Positions 47,630 through 59,865 of a DNA stretch of 64,000 nt are shown here, one piece after another (the first letter of the stretch is position 1; the number at the start of each line of letters is the position of its first letter). This DNA comes from Anaeramoeba flamelloides (Eukaryota > Metamonada > Anaeramoebidae): contig JANTQA010000051.1 in the NCBI GenBank assembly GCA_027625915.1, positions 124,501 through 188,500 on the forward strand. The letters run 5' to 3'. The translations under genes were made by a program, and so were the position numbers. The notes beneath the pieces are model-generated. The model was not told the DNA's origin. It did not search any database and saw only the letters and a list, made by a program, of their open reading frames with translations.

Positions 47630-49450
47630 TTAATTAAGATTAAATTGCTTTTTAATTTTCATTAATTCAGAATCAAGATTACATTGGTCATTTAATTGGT
47701 AATATTCAACAGCATCAGACAATTCATCAACAATTAATTCTGGGTCTTCGTCAGCTGTCATTTCAATTGAATTGGTATAAAAATATTTGATTAAAATTTC
47801 CAAGCTTTCAATAGTTTTATGAGAATAATCTTGAACTTTATTTGTATTATCTTTTTCATTAACATTATCAAACATTGCCCGAAACAAGCCACTTCTAGCC
47901 AATAAAATAAATTTATGTACTGGTATTTCTTCATAATTAAAATCTTTATTATCTTCATCCTCATCCTCTTCCTCTTCTTCGTCATCAATTTCAACCAAAA
48001 TTTTGAAATCCTTTGAATCATCATCCTTGTAGAGTTTTGCAATATCCTTTTCCAGTGTCTTATCCACAGATGGGGGGAAAGTTAATTGTAATGAATTAAA
48101 AGTTTGTTCAAGTTTTTCTTTATCTTTCTCTGAAATTTCATCATAATAAACCCATTTCAAAAAATCCAAAGTTTGTTCTTTATTGATTGATTTTTTTTCT
48201 CCAAATAATTTTCTTTGGATTTGATCAATTGTTAATTTGGTTCTACACTCAACAAGAGCCTTATGAACGGGGATTTTGTTTCCCAATGTTCCAATTTCAC
48301 AATCACAAAATTTTTTGGATTTATATAATCTCCTGAGATCTTGGGGAAGTGTATTTTTGAAATCAAGATAAAGAAAGCAAACCCTTGATCCACATGCAAT
48401 TCGGATCATGTCTTTTGAGTCCAAATAGTTTGTAAAAAAACTTGGAAGGCTGATTTTTGTTGGAAATCTCTTGTCGTTGCTTGATTCATCTGTTGGGAAG
48501 AGTTCTTTGCTAAACGCCCATCCATACAATTCATTTTGGTCTGTTAAAACCAAAGTATGGGCTGCTCCTGTTTCCAGTTGGACAGCTTTCTTCTCCTGGA
48601 GTTGTGGTATTAAGGTAAAAATGCTTTTGTTGACACCGAGCCCATTTTCTCTTTGGTTGCCGCAGCCAAAGGTTTGCCCCTTCTTGGTGATTAAAATGGA
48701 GTGGAAACCACATGAACTTACAGCCAGGATCTCGGATCCTTGAAAGTTTTTAACAGCAGTGGGTGAATTTAGATGACCAGTAAATCCAACGCCTAACTTT
48801 CCATATTTATTGCACCCACAGCCATATAAAAGATCAGGCTTGCTTGTGATGAAAAAGAAATTTGTTGCATAAACACCTGCAAAGATTTTGGTAACCTTGT
48901 CTTGAAGATAAACAGGCATAGGTTCACGGCCACCTTTTTTGCCAATGCCCAGCCTACCTTGAGAGTTCGATCCCGAGACATACAATTGGTCTCCATTACA
49001 AAGATAATACACAGAACCAAAGCCCATGCGAAGTGTATTAACAAACAATTTCTTTTCTTCAAAAAATGTTACATGCCGGATCTCTTCAAAAGTACTCTGA
49101 TCTGCATCAAGAAGAGGTACTTCATTATGTCGATTACTGTAAGCTAAAGACCAAACCTTGCCCGATTCAGTTAAAATTAGGTAGGTAAAGACACTTGCAT
49201 AAATGTCTTTGATTGCTTCCTTTTTGGGTAATTGGTATTCCCTTTTCTTCTCATCTTTTTGATAGAACTCCAATTTGTTTGGCTTTTTCCAAACAAGAAA
49301 ACGTGGTTGGCTCCCACCGACGATCTTTTTTATTGTTTGGGTTTTTTTGATTTTGCTTGAAGTCCATTTGGGTAAATTGTTATTCTTTTTTTTTGTAACG
49401 AAACTGAACCCTTTTACTCCAGTGAGATAAACAGAGGACTCATTTGACAT
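47630..49450 (-). CDS. RCC1-repeat protein with two BTB domains
   Basis: A 606-residue protein from ATG 49450 (MSNESSVYLTGVKGF). The frame extends upstream to 49627, but those 59 codons are hydrophobic, AT-rich and unlike the family. Residues about 90-320 carry RCC1 blades (LYVSGSNSQGRLGIG, LLYGCGCNKYGKLGVG, QTFGCGNQRENGLGV), fewer than the canonical seven, so the propeller is diverged. BTB/POZ domains follow at about 375-450 (FCDCEIGTLGNKIPVHKALV) and about 485-570 (EEIPVHKFILLARSGLFRAM), the second interrupted by an acidic loop of 15 D/E residues or so. RCC1-BTB proteins typically act as adaptors, often with cullin-3 ligases; that role is inferred. No intron or lesion. Base composition is clearly coding and less AT-rich than the neighbours. 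Confidence 0.9.
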   Translation of the reverse strand: MSNESSVYLTGVKGFSFVTKKKNNNLPKWTSSKIKKTQTIKKIVGGSQPRFLVWKKPNKLEFYQKDEKKREYQLPKKEAIKDIYASVFTYLILTESGKVWSLAYSNRHNEVPLLDADQSTFEEIRHVTFFEEKKLFVNTLRMGFGSVYYLCNGDQLYVSGSNSQGRLGIGKKGGREPMPVYLQDKVTKIFAGVYATNFFFITSKPDLLYGCGCNKYGKLGVGFTGHLNSPTAVKNFQGSEILAVSSCGFHSILITKKGQTFGCGNQRENGLGVNKSIFTLIPQLQEKKAVQLETGAAHTLVLTDQNELYGWAFSKELFPTDESSNDKRFPTKISLPSFFTNYLDSKDMIRIACGSRVCFLYLDFKNTLPQDLRRLYKSKKFCDCEIGTLGNKIPVHKALVECRTKLTIDQIQRKLFGEKKSINKEQTLDFLKWVYYDEISEKDKEKLEQTFNSLQLTFPPSVDKTLEKDIAKLYKDDDSKDFKILVEIDDEEEEEDEDEDNKDFNYEEIPVHKFILLARSGLFRAMFDNVNEKDNTNKVQDYSHKTIESLEILIKYFYTNSIEMTADEDPELIVDELSDAVEYYQLNDQCNLDSELMKIKKQFNLN

Positions 49451-49659
49451 TTGTAAGATTTGAGAAAAAAATGATAAAATCAAAATTGATTCACAGCAAA
49501 AATAACATAATAATTGGTAGTCACTTTTTTTACTTGACAACACTTTATTTTTTTGAAATTGTTCCAAATTTGGAAATAGAATTAAAAGATCAAAGAGAAC
49601 AACTTTCAATTTATAAGGTTTTACCATACAATTTTTTGTTAAAAATGTGACTTAGAAAT

Positions 49660-50500
49660 CGGGGATAATGTACTTTAATGCCCAAATCTCAAAATCTATT
49701 TATAATCAAAAAAAAAAAAGCTATATTTAGCATAGACAATTTTTTTCCAGAATGGTAATATATATTGTCCTTAATTTGTGTTTTTTGATGATAATCTGAA
49801 ATATTTCTAAATATATTAAAAAATCATGATAATCTAAAAATTTTAGAAAATAATTAACAAAAAAAAAACAGATTTTTTTTTTACTATAATCAAGTCAAGA
49901 AATTTGAGTCGAATGTTCAAAATTTCTCATTTCTAAGAACACTCGGTATATGTAGTATATCGTTTTGTCCTTTTCAGGAGTTTATTATCCAGAATGAAAT
50001 AAAAAGAGGAAATAGAAAACTATTGAAAAGTTACATGAATTTAGTTTTTCTATATTTAAATTTCAACAAAATTTGGTCTTTAAAGATGAAAATGAAAAAT
50101 TTAACTTGAATACTTTTGATAACTCCTTTGAAGAAAAAAGATCATTTAAAGAATTAGTATTTCAATGTACCATTAAAAAACTCCAAATTAGTTTTAATTG
50201 GTTCAAATTTGTTCATTCTTCTTTATTGTACTGAGAATGCAGAGTTAGATTTCGAGTTCAAAAAATATATTAGAAACTCATAATTGTTTCATTAGTTCAA
50301 AAATCATTTTTGTTATAATTTCTCATTTTGGTTCCTCTTCCAGACTCTGAATAAAAGATTTTGTTCTCAAACACTAAGATGACATTAATCCCTCTTCTTC
50401 GAACACCTCGATATCATCTTATATCACTTGGAACAATATCATATTTCTCGTTCTTCAAATCGATACTGGGATCATAACAAGGAGATTGTTTCGAAATTAA
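49660..50500 (+). repeat. Dispersed repeat F, copy 4
   Basis: Collinear with the distal parts of copies 2 and 3 (gttagatttcgagttcaaaa, atttctcattttggttcctc, aaggagattgtttcgaaat). It directly precedes the duplicated membrane-protein segment, while copy 1 directly follows the original gene's 3' end. Confidence 0.6.
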
Positions 50501-50621
50501 AACAATAAATACAGTAATTTTCCACTTGTTCCCAAATATTAATATCCATGATATCTTACTCCTCCTACTAATAATAAAAAAAAATAATTATCAAATCTTT
50601 TCATGAACAAAAAAACAAAAG

Positions 50622-53600
50622 GATGTCCATTTTATTTAGACTGTTCTTCACCAAGCAATTCAAGAAGCGTTCAATTTATTAATTGTATTATTAAAGATAA
50701 TACAGCCCATGCAGGGGTAATAAAAAATTATGGATGTTATTTAAATTTTGAGAATGTAAGAATTCAATCAAATAAAGCTATGTTACAAGGAGGTGGGTTG
50801 TTCTGTGATCGAAATGAAAATTAGGCTCAACCACAAATTAAATATACAGATTTAATTATTAGTGGTAATTCTGCTCAAACTTTTGATAACATATTCAATC
50901 AACTCAAGACTGAACTCAAAATACATGCTTGTGCTATAGTGAGTGGACCAGATTTACAGAGTTGTGACGAATGTAACAAGGGTGGCAATTGTAACCCTGA
51001 AACAGGATCTTGTGATTGCTTACCTGGATCTCAGTTACCTTCACCTGGCTGTGAATTTTGTCAACCTGGGAGATATTAGGCAAAAGTTAATAGTACAGTG
51101 TGCAGTATTTGCAATGCTGGAGTTTTTAATAATGAAAGTGGGCTTACGAAATGTCAAAAATGTGAGACTGGTTCTTATCCAAACCAAACAGGACAAATGA
51201 AATGTCATCCATGTAAAATGGGTTCTTATTCAGATAAAAGGGAGCAAAAGGAATGCCAAAAATGTAAAATGGGTTCATATTCTGGTGAAACTGGACTACC
51301 AAAATGTCAAAAATGTGATCAGGGCTTATACCAAGATCAAGAAGGGCAATCCGAATGTAAAGAATGTGATGCTGGTTTTTATAATTCAAAGAAAGGATCA
51401 GATTCAATCAATGATTGTAACCCATGTGAAATTGGTTCATATTCTGATAAAACTGGACAAGTAAAATGTCAAGAATGTGACTTTGGTTCATATCAAGATC
51501 AAACAGGAAAACTTGAATGTATAAAATGTCATGCTGATTTTTATAATATAAAACAAGGATCAAATTCAAGCAGTGATTGTATTCCATGTAAAATTGGTAT
51601 TTATTCTGATCAAACTGGGCAATCGGAATGTCAAAAATGTGATCCTGGTTCATATCAAGATCAGAAGGACTAAACAAATGTATAAAATGTGATGCTGGTT
51701 TCTATAATACCAAGCAAGGATCAAATTCAAGCAGTGATTGTATTCCGTGTAAAAAAGGTACTTATTCTGATCAAACTGGGCAATCGGAATGTCAAAAATG
51801 TGATCCTGGTTCATATCAAGATCAAGCAGGGTAAAACAATTGTATAAAATGTGATGCTGGTTTGTTTAATACGAAACAAGGATCAGATTCAAGTAGTGAT
51901 TGTATTCCGTGTGAAAAAGGTACCTATTCAAATCAAACAGGACAAGCAAAATGTCCAAAATGTGACTATGGTTCATATCAAGATCAAGAAGGAAAACTTG
52001 AATGTATAAAATGTGATGCTGGTTTGTCTAATGCAAAGCAAGGATCAGATTCAAGCAGTGATTGTATTCCATGTAAAAAAGGTACTTATTCTGATCAAAC
52101 TGGGCAATCAACAGAATGTCAAAAATGTGATCCTGGTTCATACCAAGATCAAGCAGGAAAAAACAATTGTATATAATGTGATGCTGGTTTGTTCAATACG
52201 AAACAAGGATCAACTTCAAGTAGTGATTGTTTTGAATGTGAAATCGGTTCATATTCTGATCAAGAGGGATCAAGTAGTTGTTCTTTATGCATCCAAGGTC
52301 AATATAATAATAAGAGAAATTCAACTACCTGCCTAGATTGTTCAACAGGGAGCTATTCAAATCACGAAGGGCAAACAATTTGTCAGTACTGCTCAGCTGG
52401 AGAGTATCAAGATGAATTGCATTCTGTGCAATGCAAGCCATGCTCATTCAATACTTGGCAATCCAATACTGGATCATACAAATGTAATTATTGTCCGATG
52501 AATAGTATAACCTTAAAAAGTAACACTATTGATCCTAAGGAATGCTTTTGTTCAGTTGGGTATTTTGGCAAAGCAATGGAAAGTTGTGAAAAATGCCCCA
52601 CAAATGGAATTTGCGATCAATTAAATCAACAAAATCCAAAACCGCAATCGGGTTATTGGAATTCCAATGACAATCCACAGGATTTAATTGAATGCAAAAT
52701 TGAAGATGCATGTCCTGGAAATGGAATCGGGGTATGTAATGGTGAATTAGGATATACAGGGTTCCAATGTGAACAATGCTTGAGTGGGTTTTATAAATTT
52801 GAAGAACAATGTTTAACATGTCCAGATAATAATTGGTTTCGATTATTACTTGCCTTTTTTTTATTATTGGTATTTGTTGTTTTATTGATATTTGTTGCGA
52901 AAAAAGGAGAAAGCTATTTTGGTTCTCTAACCATTTTGATTTCCTTTTTCCAAATTATTGTCTTGTTTCCAAAAATGTTGTTTAATTGGCCATTCAAAAT
53001 GCAAAATTTCTTTAAAAATTTTACATTTTTCAATTTAAATCTTGATATGCTTGCTTTGGAATGTTCTTTAAATTTAAGTTATACTGAAAAATGGTTTGTG
53101 TTAATGTTATTACCGATTTTTATAATATTATTGTTTGTGTGTTTCTTTATTTTGCTTGTATTACATTCCAATATTATCAAAATAATTGGACCAAAATTAT
53201 TAAATAAATTCCCAAATCTATTTATAAAGCCAAGTGGAAATCAACAAAACAAATTCTTAAAACCATTTGCTTATTTAAAATATTATTGTTTTTCCTTTTG
53301 GGTCAATGGAATGGACAAAAATAATTTGAAGGATTTTACAAACAATTGTATTAATTCCTTTGTTGCATTTATATTTTTAATGTATTTGATTTTATGTTTA
53401 AAAATATTGGAAATTTTTGATTGTACAAAAATTACCAATCAAAATAATCAAGTATATTCTTATCAATTGAAAGCCAATTTACAATATAATTGTTTTGATG
53501 AATGGTGGTATCGATTGCTTCCGTTTGTAATTATCTTTGGAATCTTATATATAATCGGTATTCCAATATTCCTTGGTTGGTCTTTATATTATCATTCGAA

Positions 53601-56600
53601 AAAAGTTGATGAAAAGACCTTCAATCAAAGATTTGGCTTATTGACAAACAAATTTAAAAAGGAATGGTTCTTTTGGGAATTTGTTCTAACGTTGAGAAAA
53701 AATTGTTGTTGTAATCATTGTTCTCTATCTATCAGCTGTACCAAATATTCAGATTATTTTATTTATTTTAATCTTTTTATTTTCAATTCTCATCCAATCT
53801 TATTGTAATCCTTTTAATACAAAGCCTAGAAACTTTTTGGAATTTTGTCTATTGGTAATTACACAATTTATTTTATTTACTGGGTTATATTTTGTTTCAC
53901 AAGAATTTAAGAATAGTTCTGAAAAAACAAAAAATGTAGTTGCAAATTTTATCATTTTTTTCATCTTACTGAGTATAATTTTATGGGTTTTAATTGTCTT
54001 GATCGAAATTAAATCCAAAATTAAATTAAAAAATAAATTAAAAGATGAAAAAAAATCTTTATTTTTTATTATTGAAGAAGTGTAAATTACACTCTAGTTG
54101 CCCTTATACTTAAATTTCCTTTCAGAAATTTAAGCGTAAAATCATAGATTTCACGATTATTAACCAATGAAAATAATAATAAACTGTTATGGTTTAAAAT
54201 TAATTCATAGAGGTTTTTTTCATTTAATTTATTCAGAAATATTAATCTATTATTTTAATAGGAAGGACATACCCACAAAAAATGATCAATATTTTCTATA
54301 ACTTCCTTTTGTTTATATTTTAAACATAAAGGACAAAATTTATTTGAATTTTTATTAATTACATAGTAATATCTGTTTAAGCAATTGGTAAATGTCCTAA
54401 ATTTTAGGTTTGTTGAACTTGATGGATAGCTTAGATATTTTTGAGTTGTAAATAATGAATTTTGGTTTCTTAATATTGTGAAGTATTTTTTCACTTTCCA
54501 GCTCTTGGAATTCAATAATTCATTATATGTGTATTTATAGATTTCCTTTTGTTGAATTCAATTATATCTTTTGAATTCCAGTTAATTTTATTGTTGGTTC
54601 GTTGATTAAATTTTATTAATTTTTCTAAAAAAGGAAGTGATAAATTTTTTAATTTTTTTTTAAATTTGAATTTTTTTTTATTTACTGAAATTACCATATT
54701 TTCAATTTTAAATTCTGTTTTATAAATAAGAATTGGTGTATTTCTGTTTATTTTGCATATTTCAGTAATGGCTGTATTCATCCAAGAATTTAAATAATTT
54801 AAAGTTTTTATTTCATAATTAAAAATTTCTAATCCATATGTTAATTGACTTAATATAAAAGATTTAAACAATCTGATTTTCAAATTATTATTGAGGGAAT
54901 TGTTATTAAATAATTGTTTACAGTTATTAAATGTTTCTTTAGCTTTTTTTAAATTATAAACTATATATGAAATTTTATCCAAATAGATACCTAAATATTT
55001 AATCTTTTTTAAATCTTTTGAAATAACTTTTTTTTCTTTATTTGGTTTCAATCCAAATTGAATTATAATTTCATAAATTGAATTTAATTTTTGATTTAAA
55101 TGATGTTTATCCCCTTTTATAATTAAGATTAAATCATCTGCAAACATTTGACAATGGTTTGTTAAAGATATTATTTTTAATAAAAGAAAATGTGAAATTA
55201 GAGTAAATAAAATAGGCGACAATGGGTCTCCTTGAAATACACCAAGCCCTTCTCCTTGATAATATTTGATTAAAAAATTTTGAATAATTTTATTTAAAAT
55301 AAATTTTTTTATTGTTTTTCTAATTATTTTAAAACTGATTGAATCAAAAAATTTTGCTATATCAATCATAATAATATAAGTTTTATTATTTTCATTTTCA
55401 TTATTTGATTTTATATTATTATAAGTATTTAAGAAATTTAAAACTGCAATTCGAGTATAATATTGTTTTCGAAATCCAAACTGTGATTTGTGAATAAATT
55501 CCCAACAAGGTTCAATTAGTTTATATAACATTTTAAGAAATAATCTTGGTAAACTTTGATTAATTGAAATTGGTCTATAATTAAAAGCTACCCCCTCATT
55601 TCCTTTTTTATGTATAAATAAAATTGATGTTTTTTTAATATATTCAATATTATTCTTATTAGGATTAAATAGCCAATTATTAAATATATTATGAATTGCA
55701 ATTAAATATTTATCATAATTTTTATTTTCAATTTGTTCAAGATTTGAAATGATTTCATCATTACAAATATATTTTAAATTCTAAATTTTTTTGAAATCCT
55801 TTAACTGATTTATTTTTTAAATTTTTGATTGTGTTTTTAATATTTTCAATTGGAAAAAAATTATCAATTTTAAAAGTTTTTAAATTTTTAATTTTTAAAT
55901 TTTTTTATATAATTTAAAATATTTTTACTTGGTTCAATTGAATTGTTTTTAATATAACCAAAATATTCATCAATCATGTTTTGATTATTTAAAATCATTT
56001 TCATTTTTTTAGACCTTATATAATTAATTTTTTTCCAAAAAATTTTTGTTTTCCATATATTCTAAGTTTATTTCATCAATAAATTTATTCCAAGCTTCTT
56101 TGTTTATTTTTTTGATTCGATTAATTAAATTTGGGTTGTACAAAATGTTTTTAATTAATGGAGCAATTTTATGATCATTTTTATTTTCTTCATAAATTAT
56201 ATCTGTATATTTAATAAATTTAGTTTTAAATTTTTTTATAGTATTAGTATTTAAAATGAATTTTTTTTCTTTAAAATAATGAGTAAATTCTTTTTGATAA
56301 CTATTATTTGTTATAATTTTATATTTTTTCTTAATATTCCACTCTGAATTAATATTGATATTATTAATAATCATTTTGTGATCTGACAGATTGTTTTCTA
56401 TTGATTTTGATATTTTGAGAATTTTTTGATAAAAAAAAATCTTTATTTTCACCTTCATCATATGATAAGGATAATGGTAATAGGAAGAATAATATAAATA
56501 AAAAAAAAATTCAACTCCAAAAAAATATTTCAAAAAATGAAAAAAAATTTATTCAAGTGATTCAAAACTAAATCAAATTATTTAATTATTTTAAAATATT

Positions 56601-56940
56601 TAGGCTCTATAAATAATCCAAAAAAGTTATTCAATCTTTCAAATTTTATAAAACAATTTATCTTGAAACAAAAATTAAATAATGAAAAATATAAAATAAA
56701 AAATCAAAATATAATCAATTGCTATAAAAATATTTGGATCAAGAATTTGTCATCAATTCTGCTTGGATGTTATACAAATAAAGTAACAATTATTCAAAAA
56801 ATATCATTTTCTAGATTATTAAATTATTATATTATATTTATAATAAAAAATCCTCAAAATAAAAATGATCAAAAAAAAAAATAACATAAAAATAAAGAAT
56901 AGATTATTTAATTTGAAAAAAAAATAAATAAAAATTTAAT
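50622..56940 (+). pseudogene. Duplicate of exon 3 of the beta-helix/cysteine-repeat membrane protein, split by a LINE
   Basis: It matches exon 3 at 15972-12185, including some intron sequence before the acceptor (from about 50560) and about 130 bp after the stop (to about 57110). Lesions: stops at 50822, 51077, 51832 and 52174, a one-base deletion near 51665 exposing a stop at 51671, a one-base insertion near 53700, and a LINE at 54067-56431. No exon 1 or 2 is found upstream, so it was born without a signal peptide. From about 52190 to 53700 the protein differs from the original at only a few residues (for example GKAMESC for GKAGESC, GMD preceded by CFSFWV for CFYFWV). The 5' half is more diverged and has rearranged cysteine units. 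Confidence 0.9.
54067..56431 (-). mobile_element. 5'-truncated LINE (APE-type end, reverse transcriptase, zinc knuckle) inserted in the pseudogene
   Basis: Flanked by an 18-bp target duplication: aaaaaaaatctttatttt at 54049-54066 and 56432-56449. On the - strand: a frame to 56024 starting with an endonuclease end (NNLSDHKMIINN, the SDH motif of APE-type enzymes); then a reverse transcriptase in 55531-54512 with FGFRKQYYTRIAVLNF, IIMIDIAKFFDSISF, VFQGDPLSPILF and the catalytic QMFADDLILI; then a C-terminal frame 54515-54255 with CPLC...ENIDHFLWVCP, the knuckle typical of LINEs. Two or three frame breaks make it inactive. It is the best preserved of the LINE copies here and the reference for those at 16.98, 21.67 and 44.4 kb. 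The 3' end is A-rich (aataataaaaaata) at the 54067 side. Confidence 0.9.
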
Positions 56941-57114
56941 TTTCTTATGAATGAATAATTAATTAGTTAATAATTATTTAAATATTTATTTTTTTAAAAA
57001 AGGCAAATATTTAAAATGATAATTATTAAGGAAATATTTATTTCATATAGGATCAAGGTAAAATATTTTAAAAAAATATTATTACAAATATTATTTATTA
57101 TCTTATTTTGGATG

Positions 57115-59455
57115 TATTTGAAGTTTATTAAAAAAATAAATGATCAATTAATTAAACTTTGAAAATAAATTTTGATTTGAATTATAATCAATTTTTTTGT
57201 TCGATTTTTTAAATAAAATAAGAATTATTTTTTTATTTTTCTTTTTTTTCATGAGTTGGAATTTTTTTTATATTGGGAAGAAGAGTTGCAAATTAAAAAT
57301 TTTCATTGTTAGCTATTTAATACTTTAAAATTAAAACAAGAAATTATGAATAATTGAAAATAAAAAAGAGAAAAGTAAAGTTTAACATATTTTTCAAAAG
57401 AAAGTCAATTAATTAGATCATAAATAAAAAAAAAATTGGACAACTACTGAACAACTACCTCTCAATTTTTTTTCGATTTTTGATTATCAATTATCAAATT
57501 AAATTAAATTAAAGTATGGTTTTTCAGATTTTGGACAATATTAAATTTGGATTATTTATTATTGTTTTTTTTTGAAAAAAAAAAACTGTTTTGAAATATT
57601 ATTTATTAGTGATAAATAAACTTTTATTTTTTGATTTTTTTTTATTTTTAATTTATTTTTTTTTTAATTTTCTTTTTTTTTTTTTATTATTTGTTCTTTA
57701 AATAATAAAAAAAATGAAGATTCTCTTTTTAAAAAAAAAAAAATTCAAAAATTGAAAACCTGAAATAATAAATTGAAAAAAAAAAAAAAAAATTGTATTC
57801 AAGAACAATAAATTATCAATCGTTAATAGTAATTCTCTTTTGAAATATTATAAATATATAAAATTCAGATTATTTAAAAAAAAGTATTAAAAATCAGGCA
57901 AAAATCTTAAAAAAAAAAGTGAAATTAAGTTTTTTGAAATGAGCATTCCAAATTTTTAATGAAAGAACTTTCATTGAATAAAGGTTTTAAAGAATATTTT
58001 TTATAATTAATTTTTATTTTAAAAAGAAATTACAAAGTATAACTTTACTAGTGATATTAATTTGGTGTTTCAAAAAAATTTTTTTCCACTCAACCTTTCC
58101 AATAAAAAAAAAACATAAAAGAAAAAATGAAAAGAAAAAACAGAAAAAAAGAAAAGAAAAAGAAAAGAAATGAATAAAAAAAAAAAAAAACAAAAATATT
58201 AACTAAATTAGAAAAAATGATCTTGATCGATCAATTGAAAATTTTATTTTGAGAAGAATAATTGATTAAACTTATAATAAGTGTTCAGTTTCTTCATTGA
58301 AAGTGGGTACCTTTGACTTAAAGTGTGTTAAACTCATGTGATTAATTGTTTATCATCATTTTTCGATCAATAATCAAAATTAAATAAAAAAAATAATAGC
58401 AATTTTTAAAACTTTCTTGTGAATTAAAAAAGATTTTACCTCAAATCCTCAAAAAAAAAAAAAAAAAGATTTTGGAATATTTCAGATAACGATAAAATTA
58501 AAAACTCTAATTCAAAAAGCAAATTTATTTTGATATTAGTCGAGATAATGAATCCGATTATGAGATTTTTTTCAAAAGGTAAAGATCAAAATCAAAAAAT
58601 TTAATTAATATCATTAAAAAAAAATTCTTTCTACTTTTCATTACAAAATAAAAATATCAAATTTTTCATTCAGCTTTCCAAAAAAACACCTCCAAATAAT
58701 TTAAAAAATACCATCAAGGTTACCAATTCTAAATGGTGCATGAATAATTTAAGTATCTTTTTATAATTAAAAATTTGAATGGTTACATGATTTTAAACTC
58801 TTTACTGGAAAGCTGAATGAAAATTGTGTTCCCTTTATTTTGCAACAAATGGTAATTGATTATATATTCCCATTTTTAAAGCTTTGTTTCATATCTAACT
58901 ATTAAATGTTCTTAGAAATCTTTTATTTGACAAAAAAAAATCATCTAGAAATTTATAACTTTGATAAACAAAAAAAAAAAAAAATCAACCCATATTAAAA
59001 AGATTTATTGATAAAACTAGGAATTAATTTCTATCTTGTCAGAAAAATAATTACGAAAAGAAGTTTCAAATTCATTGAAAATTTCAAAATCCAGGTTTTG
59101 ATGAATTAATCAATCATCACCCGTTTTAGAAAGAAAGAATTTGATATTATTAAATGATATTCCAATATAAAAAAAAATTAAAAATTAAATTTAACAATTT
59201 TCAGATTTCACAATTTTCAAACATAACTTTTGTTACAAATATTGTTAATTTTTTTGGATTTCAAAAGAATAAAATAAAATTCATTGATTTTCCTCAATTC
59301 TTTTAAATTTTGGAAAATATAACTACAAAAAATATTTAAAATTGGAGTTTTCAACTTGAATTTCTAAACTTGGGTATAATACAAAATATTTAAATAAATA
59401 GTTTTCTGTTCTGATTAAAAATAAATAAATATTTTTATAGCAATGTAATATATAT
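57115..59455. other. Intergenic, no gene seen
   Basis: Extremely AT-rich with many homopolymers. A small inverted repeat (tttttcattcagctttcca at 58667, tggaaagctgaatgaaaat at 58806) encloses about 140 bp. A stretch at 59265-59330 resembles module 2 of palindrome family P. Confidence 0.55.
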
Positions 59456-59651
59456 AGTCAGTTTCACTTTTAAGGCACAAACTTTCAACGAAATTTAAGG
59501 TACAAAAAAAATCTCAAATTAAAGCACAAAATTCAAATTCTAGTAAAAATAAATTGTAAAAAAAACAATTTCAAATTTTGTGCCTTAATTTGAGATTTTT
59601 TTGTGCCTTGAATTTTGTTGAAAGTTTGTGCCTTAAAAGTGAAACTGACCG
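59456..59651. mobile_element. MITE family A, copy 6 (near-perfect arms)
   Basis: agtcagtttcacttttaagg at the left, ccttaaaagtgaaactgacc at the right, followed by TA. Very close to copy 5. Confidence 0.85.
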
Positions 59652-59865
59652 TATTAAACAAATGAAATTGAAATTTATAAAATCAGAAAATCTTCAAACT
59701 TTACCTAATAATTAAATGATTTCCTAAAATCTTTCCACATTTAATATGGCCCTATCCTAAACTTTTCAGTTTTCTTTTTATTTTTTATCCTTAATTGTCT
59801 CGAATTATACCCTTTTATTTATACAAATAATCAATTTTAGTAAAAAAAAAAAATTCCAAAGCTAA

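Noticed and set aside
47791-49147. Frames overlapping the RCC1/BTB gene
   Set aside because: Shadows in other frames of a clear domain-bearing gene.
49451-49627. 59-codon upstream extension of the RCC1/BTB frame
   Set aside because: Hydrophobic and AT-rich, unlike the family; the Met at 49450 fits better.
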